From NCBI RefSeq assembly GCF_028858725.1, contig NC_084774.1:6918001-6982000 (forward strand): 64,000 nucleotides of DNA, written 5' to 3'. The stretch comes from Colius striatus. Its lineage: Eukaryota; Chordata; Aves; Coliiformes; Coliidae. A program made the position numbers and the translations under genes. Shown piece by piece: positions 1-12,300 of this stretch (position 1 is the stretch's first letter; each line of letters opens with the position of its first letter). The notes under the pieces are model-generated. The model saw only the letters and a list, made by a program, of their open reading frames with translations, did no database searches and was not told the DNA's origin.

Positions 1-2200
1 GGGATCCCCATCCATCCCCCATCAGATCTGCCTTCTCCCAGGCATGGCGGTGGCCCTGGCCAGGCTGGGGTGCTGGTGGCCTTGGGCCGTGCTCTGCCTG
101 GAGGTTCAAAGCCACACTGATGTCCCAGGCTGAGATGTGCTGTGCCTGGCAGTGGAAGGGAGAAGTATGTTGGTGCAAAACCAGCACTGGGCTCCCTCTG
201 AACGCTGGGGAGCAGGGGCTGGGCCCCGCCAGCTCTGTCCTGGGCAGGGACCTGAGGAGGATTCATTCTGTATTTCTGTCTGTGGCACAGCAGGGTCAGG
301 ACCACACATCCCACACTTTAAATGGAGAATTCCATTGACTCACTGTGCAAACACAAAGGAACAGCCACGACACGTGCCACATCCCACCCCCACAGGGCTT
401 GCGGTTGGTGTGAGGGAAACTGAGGCAGCAGGGACATCACCAGTGCGGGGGGCAAAATTTAGGCTGAAACTGGATCTTCTGCAGCACGAGCCTCTGGACA
501 GGGAAGGCTGCAAACCCTGCTGGATGCAGCTCTATCCCCCCTGAAGTCTGACAGGATTTACAGGGTGGTTGGAAATTGAACCCAGGTGACTCTGGGATAT
601 TAAAACCGTGTGTGCTGCCCTGTGGACATCAGGGAGCAGGACAGGGAACCTGGAGCTGCAGTGTGTTTCCCATCTGGTACCAGTTGGTTAATCCAGGGGT
701 GTCTCAGTGCCTGGCAAGGGCAGGAGGGTGCCTGCCAGGGGACACCTGGCACTGCCCTGTGCCAACCCCGCTGGGCAGGAGGGAGCTCCTGTGAGGACCC
801 CCTGCACTTACCTGTGGGGAGCTGTCAGGGTTTCATTTCCATGGGTTTTTCTCCACAGCCCTTCAGCAAAGCCAGGGGCTGTCCTGAAGCTGGAGGTCAT
901 GTGGCCAGCAGCCTGCTGCCCGGTCCTGAGCAGAGGATACAGCTGCTGAATCCCACAGGATGGGGGCAGGTCAGCACACCACACCTCAGGACTGCAAAGG
1001 GGAAGGTGCTGAGTCCTCTCAAAGGGAAAAAACCCAACATTTTCCAGCAGGTTTGCAAGGGGACACTTGCAAGGGCCCCCACCTTCTACAGCCCTATCAG
1101 GCACAATCCAGGGGGAGAACAAAGCAAAATACACCCAGCCTGCTGCAGCCCAAGCACAAGTAGGATGGGACAACAAGTTGCTGCTGCCCCGAGGGGCCAG
1201 GAGGCCCACAGCCAGGAGCTGGGCCCATGGTGGACAGCAGCCCGGTCACATGCCTGGGCATGCAGCACCATGGACACAGACAGTTAATGCGAGGCTAAAG
1301 AGTGATTAACCAAACTCAGAATCAAACTACCCATCACAGGCACCTCACCACAAGCCTCATCTCCTCGTGCCAGCCACAGCCACCCGGCGCTGGAGGACGC
1401 GGTGACAGGCGGGCGCTCGCCATCAGCGAGAACAGGCAGCGTTTGGCAACCGGCCACTTACCTTTGCTGCTGCTTCCATGGCCACGCTCCCTTCTCAGGT
1501 TTTGCCCTCAAAAACAAGGGTGTGCCCACAGTGCTCGGCTATTTTAAGACCACTGGGAGCCGTCTGCTTCCTGCCGGTCCCAAGCGAGGCGGTTACAAGG
1601 GCAGGGAGTGAGTTCCCTGGCGAGCTGGTGGCAGCTCACCCTGGGGAGGGGGCAGAGGCTGCTGAGCTGATGCCATCCAGGGCTCCCAGCAGCTGAGCGG
1701 GTCCCCGGCCTCTTCAGTGCCGTCACACTCGGGTCATTCTTCTCCTAATGTGTTTGTCTGTGTCTTTTTGATATCCCAGCACTGAGGGGGACCCTAAAGA
1801 ACCCACGAACCTCGTGGGGCTCTTCATATGTGTCCCTTTGAAGGTGGGTAAAGCAGCAGGCCGGGGAGCTGCTCGTGCCCAGGGTGCACTCGGCAATGGG
1901 CCCCTCATGTAGCAAAAAGGGCTCCTTCCAGTCCCACCCGTGGGCTGGAGCAGGAGATAAGGGCTGGGGGGTGCGTGCCGTGGGGCTGCAGGCACAGGCT
2001 GTGTGTAACTGCAGACGTGCACACACACGTGTATCTGTGCATCCATACACAGCGATGCATCTCACGGGGCTGCTGTGCCTCAGTGTTTGCACCGTCCCCA
2101 GCCCAGGGCAGCCCCGGGGTGCCTCGATGGGGAGGAGGGTGCGGGGAGGAAGGCCAGAAGCAGCGCAGAAAGGGAAATTGCAGGCTTTAACCACATGAAT
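1..2200. other. Upstream intergenic sequence, no supported gene
   Basis: No open frame here shows a recognisable protein family, and the frames are short and overlap on both strands, as expected from GC-rich non-coding DNA. In vertebrates TOP1 usually lies upstream of PLCG1, but I see no TOP1 coding sequence, so that gene is probably outside the window. There is a modest CpG-containing patch around 1380-1460, and a minus-strand start codon plus consensus splice donor at 1479-1456, which is treated as a finding. Otherwise I see nothing in this stretch. Confidence 0.6.
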
Positions 2201-2747
2201 GGAGCAAACCGCCCTGAAACGCTTCCCAATTCAAGCGCTTATCCCCGCGCTAACCCGGCTTTTGTGTGGGCTCCCGCCGGGCCGGAGCAGGGCTGGAGAG
2301 CCTCCCACCACCGCGGCTCCCCGCACCGGGATGCCCGCGGCCGCCCCGCAAACCCGTCCCGCGCCCTTGGCCAGCCGGGGCCCGGCCGTGATCTAGGGAG
2401 GGAGCTGCGGCAGCCGCGGCCGGGCCACGAGGGGCTGTCCCCAGGACCAGCCACCCCGCTCGGGCCGTCCCGGGGCTGGGGCTGTCTCCGAGAGGGGGTT
2501 GACCGGAGCGGCTCCGGGGGCAGCCGCCGGCCTGGCCGGGGCGTCGCTCGCCCCGCACAGCTGCGGGGGCTGAGCCGCCGGTCCCACGGGCAGCGGCGCT
2601 GCGGCGTGTCCTGGGAGCCCACGTGTGCCTCGCCACGGGCCGCGCTGCCCACGCAGCGCCTCACGCGAACTCCGCTGTGGCGTGCCGGGACCCCACGGAC
2701 GGTGTGGGGGGGTTCCCCCGAGACCCCGACTGGGCGGAGCTCCCCAC

Positions 2748-2939
2748 GCGTGTGCGTGTGTGTGTGTGCGCGCGTGTGTGTGTGCGTGTGAGTGTGCGTG
2801 TGTGTGTGTGCGCGTGAGTGTGTGTGTGTGCGTGTGTGCGTGTGTGTGCGCGTGTGAGTGTGTGTGAGAGTGTGTGTGTGCGTGTGTGTGCGTGTGAGAG
2901 TGTGTGTGTGCGTGTGTGTGCGCGTGTGAGTGTGTGTCT
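2748..2939. repeat. TG/CG/AG dinucleotide microsatellite beside the PLCG1 start
   Basis: About 190 bp of almost uninterrupted alternating purine-pyrimidine sequence, mostly GTGTGC and GTGTGAG blocks, ends 211 bp before the PLCG1 start codon. The GTGAGTG interruptions recur and give a loose higher-order pattern. All six frames stay open across it, producing low-complexity His-Thr or Cys-Val frames that are artefacts. Confidence 0.95.
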
Positions 2940-3150
2940 CCCCCCACCCCCGCAGCCCCAGGAGCGCGCGGCGCCGTGTCCCGCGCCCGTCCCGCCGCGA
3001 GGGGCCGCGCTCCGGCGCGCGCCGCCGCCCCTCCCCGCCCCCCGCCTCCCCCTCGGCCTTCCTCGCTCCTCCTCCTCCTCCTCCTCCCCCCCGTCCGGCG
3101 GAGGGCGGCGGCGCTCCGGGCGCTCCCGCTCCCCTTTGTTCGCGGCGCTG

Positions 3151-3352
3151 ATGGCGGCCGCGCCGGGCAGCGGCCCCGGGGCGCCCAGCGAGGCGGAGGT
3201 AGCGAACCTCTGCCGCAGCCTGGAGGTGGGCACCGTCATGACCCTCTTCTACTCCAAAAAGTCACAGAGACCCGAACGGAAAACTTTTCAGGTGAAGCTG
3301 GAGACGCGGCAGGTCACCTGGAGCCGCGGCTCGGAGAAGATCGAGGGAGCCG
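3151..3352 (+). CDS. PLCG1: PLCG1 exon 1: N terminus and first part of the PH domain
   Basis: Encodes residues 1-67 plus one base of codon 68. The N terminus is Ala/Gly/Pro-rich and about five residues shorter than in human. It then enters the conserved [20 protein letters not shown] segment that opens the PH domain, which in PLC gamma 1 binds phosphoinositides such as PIP3 and helps membrane recruitment. The donor is GTGAGT at 3353, and the split codon completes as Val from exon 2. The high GC content matches the CpG island around it. Confidence 0.97.
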
Positions 3353-6300
3353 GTGAGTGCGGTGGGGAGCGGGGGAAAGGCCGGGAGACGCGGCCAGGAA
3401 GGGGAGGAAAAAGCTCCGGGTCCCTCGGGGAGACGGGTGCGGGGCGGCCCCGGCCGGAGCCGTCCCGGGGAGCCGCCGCAAAGCGGCGTTGGGGGGTCGG
3501 TGGGGAGGAGAAAAGAGAGAGAAGGGGAAAAAACCCCTCTGAACTCCAGGCTCTCTGTGCCCAGCGCTTCCCCTCGCGGCAGCCCGGGGGCCGGGCTCCG
3601 TGCCTGGGGCCGGCCGCTGGCCGGGATGCGCGGGCCGGGTACCGCCATGGCCGCCCCCGCCCCCGGAGCCGCCCCACAACTTTCTGCATCCCTCTTCGGC
3701 ATCGGGCTTCCCCGGGGGCCTTTTTCCCCAGGTGCTGCCGTGCCTGACAGCACCTAAAATCCACGAGGAACCTCAGAAGGATTAGTTTGAGCCTTCTTGG
3801 GGTTACGTCTCAGAGTAACAGATGAAGCGAAAAGGGACAAAAAGCAGAAGAAAACGACGCAGAATGTCCCAATGTAATGCCCTGCCCTCGTCCCGGGGCA
3901 GGTGGAGCCCGGTCAGCCTCGGGCCGTGGGTGCAGTTACGGGCACAACAGCTCTCTGCCAGCAGCTTCCAGCCCGTGCCGTGGCCCCGGAGCAGGGCAGA
4001 AGGGGTGTGAGAAACGCAAGTGCAGAACCGCACAGATGGGTGGGAAAGGGGGGAGTAGGGAGGCCCTGCACTGGGGAACTTTCAACCTTGGTGTTGGTTC
4101 TCTAGGTTACTGCTGTTTCTCTTCAATTCCCTTTCCCGCCCCCACGCACCCCAAGTGCCAGGACAGGGTCTCTGTTGGATGCTGCAGGTGAGGAAGAGGG
4201 GACTGGCACGAAGGCAATGTACCCTGAGTCCTGGCCGTGGTGCAGCTTTCCCTGCATGAGGGATGCCGGGCAGCCAGGCTGGGGAGCGGTTGTCGTCTCT
4301 CCTGGCAAGTGGTGCTGGCCCGAGGTGGGAAGGCTGGATGCTGTTAGTGTTGCCCAGGGGCTCAGGTAAAGAAAGAAGGTGGAGGTGATGGTTGTGTCTC
4401 TGTGGCAGGAGCACAAAATGCTGGTGGTTCCAGTTTGGGACCCTTGAGGTCCTCTTGCTTCAGCCCAGCAGTGTGTTCAGGCAGGCGTGGAAGGAGCCTT
4501 GGGCTCTGTTAGCATCACTGGAACATGAGGCTCCCAGAGTGGCCTCTAGGAGCTTTGAGGCAGTGGGAGTGGGAGAAGAGTGTGGCCCTTCCTTGGACTT
4601 TGTTGTTCTTAAACTAAGGCCAAGCTCCCGTCTGTTTCACTGGGCAGGCTCAGGTTTCTGGCGGTGCCTGCAGACCACGGGGATCCACGGCCCATGGTGG
4701 GATGGATGGAGATCCCTGCTGATGTCTACATGTGCAATTGTTCCTCAGGGCAAACCCAAGCACATGCTGCAGGCCTTGTGAGGCTGGGACCTTGACTTTA
4801 GGCAGAGCTGGAGAACTTTAGCTCCTGTACCAAAGCTATGGTGATAACAGTGATGATACTGCCGTGGCTGTGAGCGCTTCTTGTGCTGTGCAGATGGCCA
4901 AGAGCAGATCAGGAAAAGCAATGAGTGTGTCCCAGGGACTGAGATGAACAAATCAGATGAAAAATAAAGGCCCCAGGTTTCCAGTGAACGAAAAGCAAGA
5001 GCAGAGGAACACGTGGCAGCCGATTCCTTTAATGTCTTTAAAGTCTTCCTTTAAATGTCACAGTGGAAAATTACCTGTGGCTCCTGTGTTGCACTGTGTG
5101 GCTGGTGGCCATGGGCTCTCGGTTGCCCATTTGCCTCCCAACACACCTGATGCTCCCACAGTGCCTGCAGCCCTGAGAGGTGACAGGAGCCATGGTGGAG
5201 CAAGGGGGCATTGGCCTCAAGAGCTGCTGCATCCTCAGCTCCATCTCTCAGATGCCTTCCCCATGGTCTGCACCTGAGCACCTCAGCCCGTTCTCAGTCC
5301 CCTCGTGTGGGCTCAGCACCCTGAGCAGCACCCATCCTCTTCCTTTGCAGGGCTGAGCAGCAGAGCTTTGCTTTAACGCTTCCTGGGCAGGAGCGTGGGA
5401 GCTGCAGGTGGAAGTGTTGTGCTGTGTACACAAGTAGTGACTGTGTACCTAGGCAGGCGAGGCAAAGCCACGCGGTCAATGGCCAGCAGCACTAGGTTGC
5501 TGGCCAGCTTCCCTGGCTCTATCTGGATGTGCTTTCTGGGCACAAGAAGACTGCCTGGGGAATGCCAGGTGTGTGACAGCTCCACTTGATGTTGCAAATA
5601 CACTGATGTATTCCCCTCCTGGCACATCTCCCCCTTGAAGAGCAACTTTTTATGACTGTGGTGGGAACCAGAGGGGAAAGGGATCAGGGGTCAGGCTGAT
5701 CATTAGTGCAGAGTAGTTTTAACCATGGACAGTGACTGACTCGTTTCTCCCCATGAAGACAAGCCATGCTGGTGTGCAGAGCAGGAGCTTTGGGGCTGGC
5801 AGGAGGATTGGGGTTTGCCTTTTGTGACAGTACTGGTTTGGCTCTGACTTGCAGTATGAGTGAGGCTGTGAGCAGAGGAGAGCAGTCAGCTGTCAAGAGG
5901 TGAGGTGTTGCTTCACCAGGAAGAGCAGCTCCAGCAGACAATGTCTGGGGGTCTACAGGTCAAAGGCTGCTGTGTTCATCGGTCAGTAATGAATGTTCTT
6001 GTGTTTCTTGAGATATGGAGACTGACAGGGAGCTTCACATCCCCCTGGATACAAGTTAGTTGTCTTAAGTAGGGATGTCCCTGCGTTTTTATCCATTTCA
6101 GCATGGGTGAATGTCCATGGTATGTCACACGTGGAGCTCTTGGACTCGGGGCATGTCTGTATAGATGGCCATGGCTTGGGGAGGTGTCTGTCTCCATGAT
6201 CACCCCACACCCCAGCACAGTGGATCTGTGCTCCTTTCTCTGCAGTCAGTGGGCTTGGCAGAAATGAGGTGTGTATTTATCCCAAGGAGAGGTGGGAAGT

Positions 6301-9300
6301 GCTGTGGGACCTGACTCCATTGCTGACCCTTTTGGTGAGAGCACAGCCCCTGTAGCTGCAGCTCGGGAAGCCTCCTGCTGCGTGGTAGGCAGTGCATGAG
6401 GGGGCAGAGGGACAGCTGGCTAGTCTCCAGGTGGCCTCAGGCACATGGGCTAATGCTGTGGTGTGCTGGGGGGAGAGGACCTCTGGACACAGCCACAGTC
6501 ATTGCTCCTTGCCTTGGTGCCATTTGTTTCACAGCTTTGACATTGCTGGGGAGGGTGTCAGGGAGCTGCTGCCTCCCCAGAGTCTGCTTGTCTGTCTTCT
6601 GACCTCTTCTGAGCTCTGGGTGGTTGCAGTAGTCAACTGTTTGCTTGTCTTCGCCTTCCTGAAAAGCCACGTTGGGGTGGTGGTTGACTCTCTGATGCAC
6701 TCTGACCTGGACCTTACAGGGGAGCAGAGCTTGCAGCTGCAGGTCACCCCAGTGCTGGAGAGGAGCATGGCTGGAGAAAGGTCCAGGGAAACCCTGGACC
6801 TCCTCCGTGCCTTTGATGCCTCAGCAGCAGGGAGCTGTCAGTCTGACAGCTTCTCCCTGAGCCAAGGGTGTGTGGCTGCCAGCTCTGCATGCCACTCTGT
6901 GCTTGGAGGTGAGGGGACATCTTTTATTTCAGGTTACTTGGGGAAGTGAGTGAGGTCTGAGCTGACCTGTGGAAGGAGCTTTTGGCACCTAAGAACACAG
7001 CACTTAGTGTTAACAGCATCTCTTAACAGCAATGTGATTGGCCTGGAGGGATGCTGACCAGTGAGTGGTTTGTGTGTGGTGGGTTGGGTGGCATCAGCAC
7101 ACGTGCTGGAAGATGTAGAGGCAAACCAGCCAGCCTTATTGGCCACCATCAGACTGCTCAGCCTTCCCTTCTGCCAGCTGGGAGGTGTTGAGGTTGTGGG
7201 ACGATGGTGCTGAGAGGAGGGGGCAGCCCTGGCTGGTGTGACAGCCCTCTTCTTCATGCCTCCTTTGTGACTCTTGTGTAGGGCTTTGTGAGTGCTGTGT
7301 GAAGAGTGACCTTGTGTGTGAATTGTCAGCATGTGGCCCCCCTCCTCCCTTCCCTCAGCAGCTCTGACTCAGCAGAGCAGGGGCTCCAGCCAGCTGGGCT
7401 CCCAGATGAAGAACCTCTTCTGTTGGAAAGGACCCATCTCCTGCTCTTCCTTGAGCTCCTCGACTCCCTGTGTCTCTCCAGGAGCTGAACTGGCCGAGGA
7501 GCGGGGAGGAGGGGGCAAACTTGGCTGTGCAGGAAGCCTTTTGCTTTGAAAAGTGGTTGCCTCTCCTGTGCTTCTTCAAAACTGAAACTGTGCAAAATGC
7601 AATCCTGCTTTGTGCAAAATAAAAAGTATTTGGTTTTTTTTTCCCAATTAATATTTATGTTTATCCAAAAGGGTTTCAGCCAGCTCTAATTACCCAGGCA
7701 TTGCTTTCTGGCTAATCAGCTCTGCAGAGGGCCTGCCTCTTACCATGGGAAGAGCTCTAATAATTCTCTGCTCTTTTTGTTACTCACCCCAAGCAGAGCA
7801 GAGCTCATCCCTCGGCTCTGCTGCCTTTTGATGCATTTTTTTAAACTTCCTGTGTTGTATAATTCTTCTTTTTTGAATATAAAAGGGTCTTGGGTTCCTG
7901 ACTCTGTGCTGGGGGTTACAGGCCAGCTTCTAATTGATCTGTTTGCCTTGAAACACGTCGGAAAACTCAGAGAGTTTGCTCAGAGCTTGAGCTGAAAATT
8001 TGGAGCAGATGTTTGTTTTATAGGGGAGAGAAGGGAAGGGAGGGGGTGGAACCCACCTCCAAAAAACCCTGGTTGCATTCTTGCCTTCAGTGAAATGAGC
8101 TCAGGCCCCTGGAGGTGGAGGAAAGCCGTGGCCTGCCTGAAAGAAAAGGCAGGAGCTGTGAAATAGCAGTACAAAGTGCCTCTGAAGGTGGCTCATACTC
8201 GCCTCATCCTTTCCACCCACCTGCCTCCTTCCTTTGGCCACTGAGGCACGGCTCTTTGGGGCTGCAGGAGTAGCTGGCGTGGGAAGGTGAGAGCGTGGCA
8301 TGGGACCATCGTAGTGGTTCAAACTGCTCCTGCTCAGGCTCTGCTGTGGGAATTTCTCGAGTGCAGGGTTTTTTTTCCTGTCAGTACCAGCCCCCTTCCT
8401 GCTTACTAGGGTGTTTGTGTTAAACTGGGGAAGGTGAACAAGCTCTGCTCTGCCTTCACCTCCAAACTGAAACAGCCTCTTTCCCTCACTTTACATCCCT
8501 TTGTCATCTCAGTAGCATCTCCCAGCAGGAACAGGTAAGACCCCTACTCATGCAGTAGAAAGATGCATCACAAATTACCTCCTCCCCTGGTACCTCAGAA
8601 GCCTCTCAGCAACCTGGAGAGCAGCTGGAGGTTGGCTGCTGGGAGACCAGTGCTCCACTGTGGTACCTACACCGCCTTGTCCATCTGTCTGGTTCCTTCA
8701 TTTGCCAGTCAGCCACAGGGACAGCATTGGCTTGTGGGTTTTCAGCCCACTGATTAAACCCTGCTGCAGAGGTCCGTGTGCTATCACACTGGCTGCTTCT
8801 CACCTGCGTTGGAGGCCCAAGCGCTCCAGGTTTTTCAGGGTGGAAGTGATGTGGTTTGGCTTTGCCTTGCGTGCAGGCAGCTGCCTTGGCTGGACACCAT
8901 GTGTGATGAGAGGAGCATCTGGGTGAGCTCTGCCTGTGTGGCTTTGCAGAGGAGCAGCTCGTGTGCGTGGTGCCGTCCCGGGGCCGTTTTGGCGTGGGAT
9001 GTCATACAGGGCTTTTCAGGTGCCTCATCTTTGAGCTGAGCCAGCAGTCACCCAGCAGTCTGTGATCTTTTTTACTGCTCTTTGCTTTAGCTGCTGTGCT
9101 TGCACAGCAGGGGTGGGCGTTCTTATCAGCGAGGCATTTGCTCAGCTCTGTTATCTAATCACAGTGCTGTGGGCTGGGAAGGTCCCAGGCGCCGGCTGTT
9201 AGTGATGCCCAGGGCTGTTAGTGATGCCCATCTGCCTGTCCCTGCACCAGCAGCTTTGTGACCTTCTGCATATCTTCCAGATTGCAGATGGAGGAGAGAC

Positions 9301-12300
9301 TTGCCTGCAGTCTCAGCAGGAGGCTGAGGGGCAGTCAATGCCAAAGTCCTCGTCCCTGGGTCGTTCTAAGGTCCCTGTCCCCAAGCTTTGTGTATGGGAG
9401 AGCAGGTTTGAGCACCAGGTTGCCCAGGGGTGCAGCCACTGTTTAACTTCTGTGGTCCTGGGCACTGCTTTTGGGCTGAGACCTTCCCTGCCCTTGGGAA
9501 GTGACTCGAGTGACACTGCTGCATGATGGTGGGCACTCGAACTGGGAGGGAAAACTTGCCAACGCTCGGGATGGAGCAGAAGCTCTGTCAGTACAAACTC
9601 TCAGTTGAGCCTGTTTTACAGTTCTGGCTACATCACTGAACCTTCTACTTGTGTCCTGCTCTGACCAGCTGCAGCAGCTCAGCCTGTGGGTAGCAACTTC
9701 TGAAGCTGCTGGAGGTGGAGCACATTTGACTGTCCATCTCCTCTGTCTCCGCCAAAGTGGGATCTTGCTGGGGTTGGTGTTGCAAATAGTTTGTGCTGAG
9801 CATCTCATCCAGGTGTGAAACAGGCTGGCAGGAGCTGGGAGACTTCTTCCAGGTCAGCCTGCTGCCGAGCAGAGTGAGCACTGCCAGTCCTGGGTGGGAG
9901 TAGAAGCACAGCAGGACCACAGCATTGGTGACCAGGGTTTGTTAGGTGAAGCTTAATGGCAGGTCAACGAACAGCTGGGCAGGTGGTTGGGGTTTGAAGG
10001 TGTGGGACAGTGTTTGCTGGAGCTGGGTGGCCTGGCTTGGGCTGCAGTAAGCCCCTTGTGCCATGTCCCCGTTCTGAGCTGTCGCAGGTTCAGTAGGACC
10101 TGGTGTAAAGCACATGATGAAGGAGGGGTGTGGGGAGCCCAGGAAGAGCTTGCAGCATGTGGTGAGGAGCTGTGGGGCTTCAATCACAGAAAAGCCCGCA
10201 CAGCTCTGAGTTTAAACCGTTGGCTGAACCTTGATATGTGATAAAAGGAAATGTCTGAGGTTGGTGGAGAAGACGTTTTTCTCTTTCCTAGTGTGCTCTG
10301 AGGTTTAAAGGCAGTAGAAATCAGAAATCAGTGGGTCCTAAAATCCTCACAATGCTTTTGAAAAGTTACCTTCCACATCCTCCCTTCCTCCCCTTGACCA
10401 AACAAGCCTGAAGAGCAGTGGTGGAAGATGGTGCTGAAAGAGAGCAACTGGAAGGATACTTGCCTGGAGGTGGGTAAAAGAGGAAAGGTTTATGTGTTCA
10501 ACAGATACCTGCAGCTGTCTAGAGAAAACGATATGGTATCTGAACAGCCAGGGATGCTCACAACCTCCCCTGTGAGGCTTGTTGGCTCACTCAGTTGCAG
10601 TGTTTGTTGCCACCAGCTCTCTGCTGCCAGTGCTGCGGCCAAGATTGGCCCAGGATCGAGCACATCCCCTGCACAGTGACTGTCTGTTGTCATGCACAGG
10701 ACTGGGGGGCTGATCTGCTGGCTTTTCCTCCCCTCTCACCCCTCCACTGCTGAGTGGTGTCTCACAGGGCAGTGCTGGGAGCTGGAGCCCTTGGGGGACA
10801 CGGTGCCAGGGGCAGTTCCCACAGGGGCTCTGCAGGGCTGCAGGAAACTTTCCTTCAGAATGGCTTTAATCTTTCTGGTTTGGGGATTTTGACATTTCAC
10901 ATGAGAGAAGCTTCTTGATGGTTCAAATGAGAAACTTCCTCATTCCTGAGGAGTTTTCTGCCTTTCTGAAGATCCCCCAGCACTTGGAGCTGCAGGTGAG
11001 ACTGTCTGCTTCTGCCCCAGGACTGTGCTGGGCTCATGCCTCCTGTCCCAGCTCTCCTCATCTCTGGGTATATCCCCCCACATACCAAACACCTGGATAT
11101 ATCAAACAATGGGAGGACACGTGATTATGGAGCACCCAAAAGGCCAAGAGCTGGCATCTCTGCTAGAAGCTGACAACTCTCATGTAAGAAGTCAGCAGAG
11201 ATTTATGACACTGACAGCCCATACTCTGAAAGTCAGTCTCTTTGGGCTTTTTGAAACTGCTTTTCTTCTCCATTTCTGCTTCCTCTGTGGTCTGGTGGCT
11301 CTTCAGCTCAATTTGGAGCTGAGGGTCCTGAATTGGGCTGGCTGGAGTGCTGTGGAAAGCCCTCCAGAGTCTGGCACGGACCTCTCTGTTTCCTCTGCAG
11401 CTCCTACCTTCTGTTTGCAAACACTTGTGGTTCTGAGGTTTTGGTCAATTGTGTCTTATGCTGTTGCACACCCGGCTGCCCGCAGGCAGGCAAACCCACA
11501 GCAGCCTTGTAAAGTTATCTTGGCAAAAGTTGTGGTCCAGCATATGAGTTTCCCTGAACAGGATGGAATGCTTTGCTGAGCTGACTTTGTCCACTGGCCT
11601 TGATGATGAGCTGGCTAACAGCCACAGCAGAAGGGGCAGGACTCTGCCTTATGGGTTGTTTTTGCTCCCCACATCATTACAAACACATTTACTGTCTTCT
11701 TTTTGCACTGTGACTTTTTTTTTTCCTGCCTTGACACACGAAATCATCACACCCAGAGCTGTGCTGCCTCGTGTTTGCAGCTCAGCCCTCTGCTCCCCCC
11801 CAGCTCATGTGAGCATCTGTCTGTGTAAGGGCAGACTGGCCAGGGCTGGGAATCACTGTCACCATCCTGCTCCATGCCAGCATCTCTGTGCAAGGGACAG
11901 ACCAGCCAGGGCTGAGAATCACTGTCACCATCCTGCTTCATGCCAGCATCTCTGTGCAAGGGACAGACCAGCCAGGGTTGAGAATCACTGTCACCATCCT
12001 TCTCCGTGTCAGCATCTCTGTGCAAGGGACAGACCAGCCAGGGCTGGGAATGGCTGTTACAGAGCAGGGACGTCCAGGAAGGCTGTTGAGGCTGTACCCT
12101 GCTGGGACACTGAGTAGAGCAGCTGCTTGAGAGTCTTCTTCCTGTTTACTTGCTCCCAGAAGTGCCGGTGGTGTGGTGATTAAAGGCCATCCCTCCTGCC
12201 TGTGTTGGTGCGTCCTTCATCCCACCTCCGGTCCCCAGCCCATAAGCCAGGGCTGATAATGGGGATGGCAGCGGGGGCTCAGTGGCCCGTGTCAGGAGCA

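Larger units (their letters stand above)
2230..3700 (+). promoter_or_regulatory. PLCG1: CpG-rich promoter region of PLCG1
   Basis: From about 2230 to 3700 the sequence becomes strongly GC-rich with dense CpG dinucleotides, unlike both flanks. It spans the PLCG1 start codon at 3151 and the first 350 bp of intron 1. A C-rich run with GC-box-like (Sp1-type) sites lies at about 3029-3054, followed by a CTC-triplet run at 3069-3088. I see no convincing TATA box, which fits a CpG-island housekeeping promoter. The transcription start cannot be placed from sequence alone; it most likely lies between the TG tract (ending 2939) and 3150. The extent is judged by eye. Confidence 0.75.

Noticed and set aside
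2393-3239. His/Thr-rich minus-strand frames and Cys/Val-rich plus-strand frames
   Set aside because: They are translations of the TG/CG microsatellite, which stays open in all frames. No gene is implied.
11563-12130. Repeat-containing open frames over the minisatellite
   Set aside because: The unit length is a multiple of three, which keeps frames open. There is no start context, splice evidence or homology.
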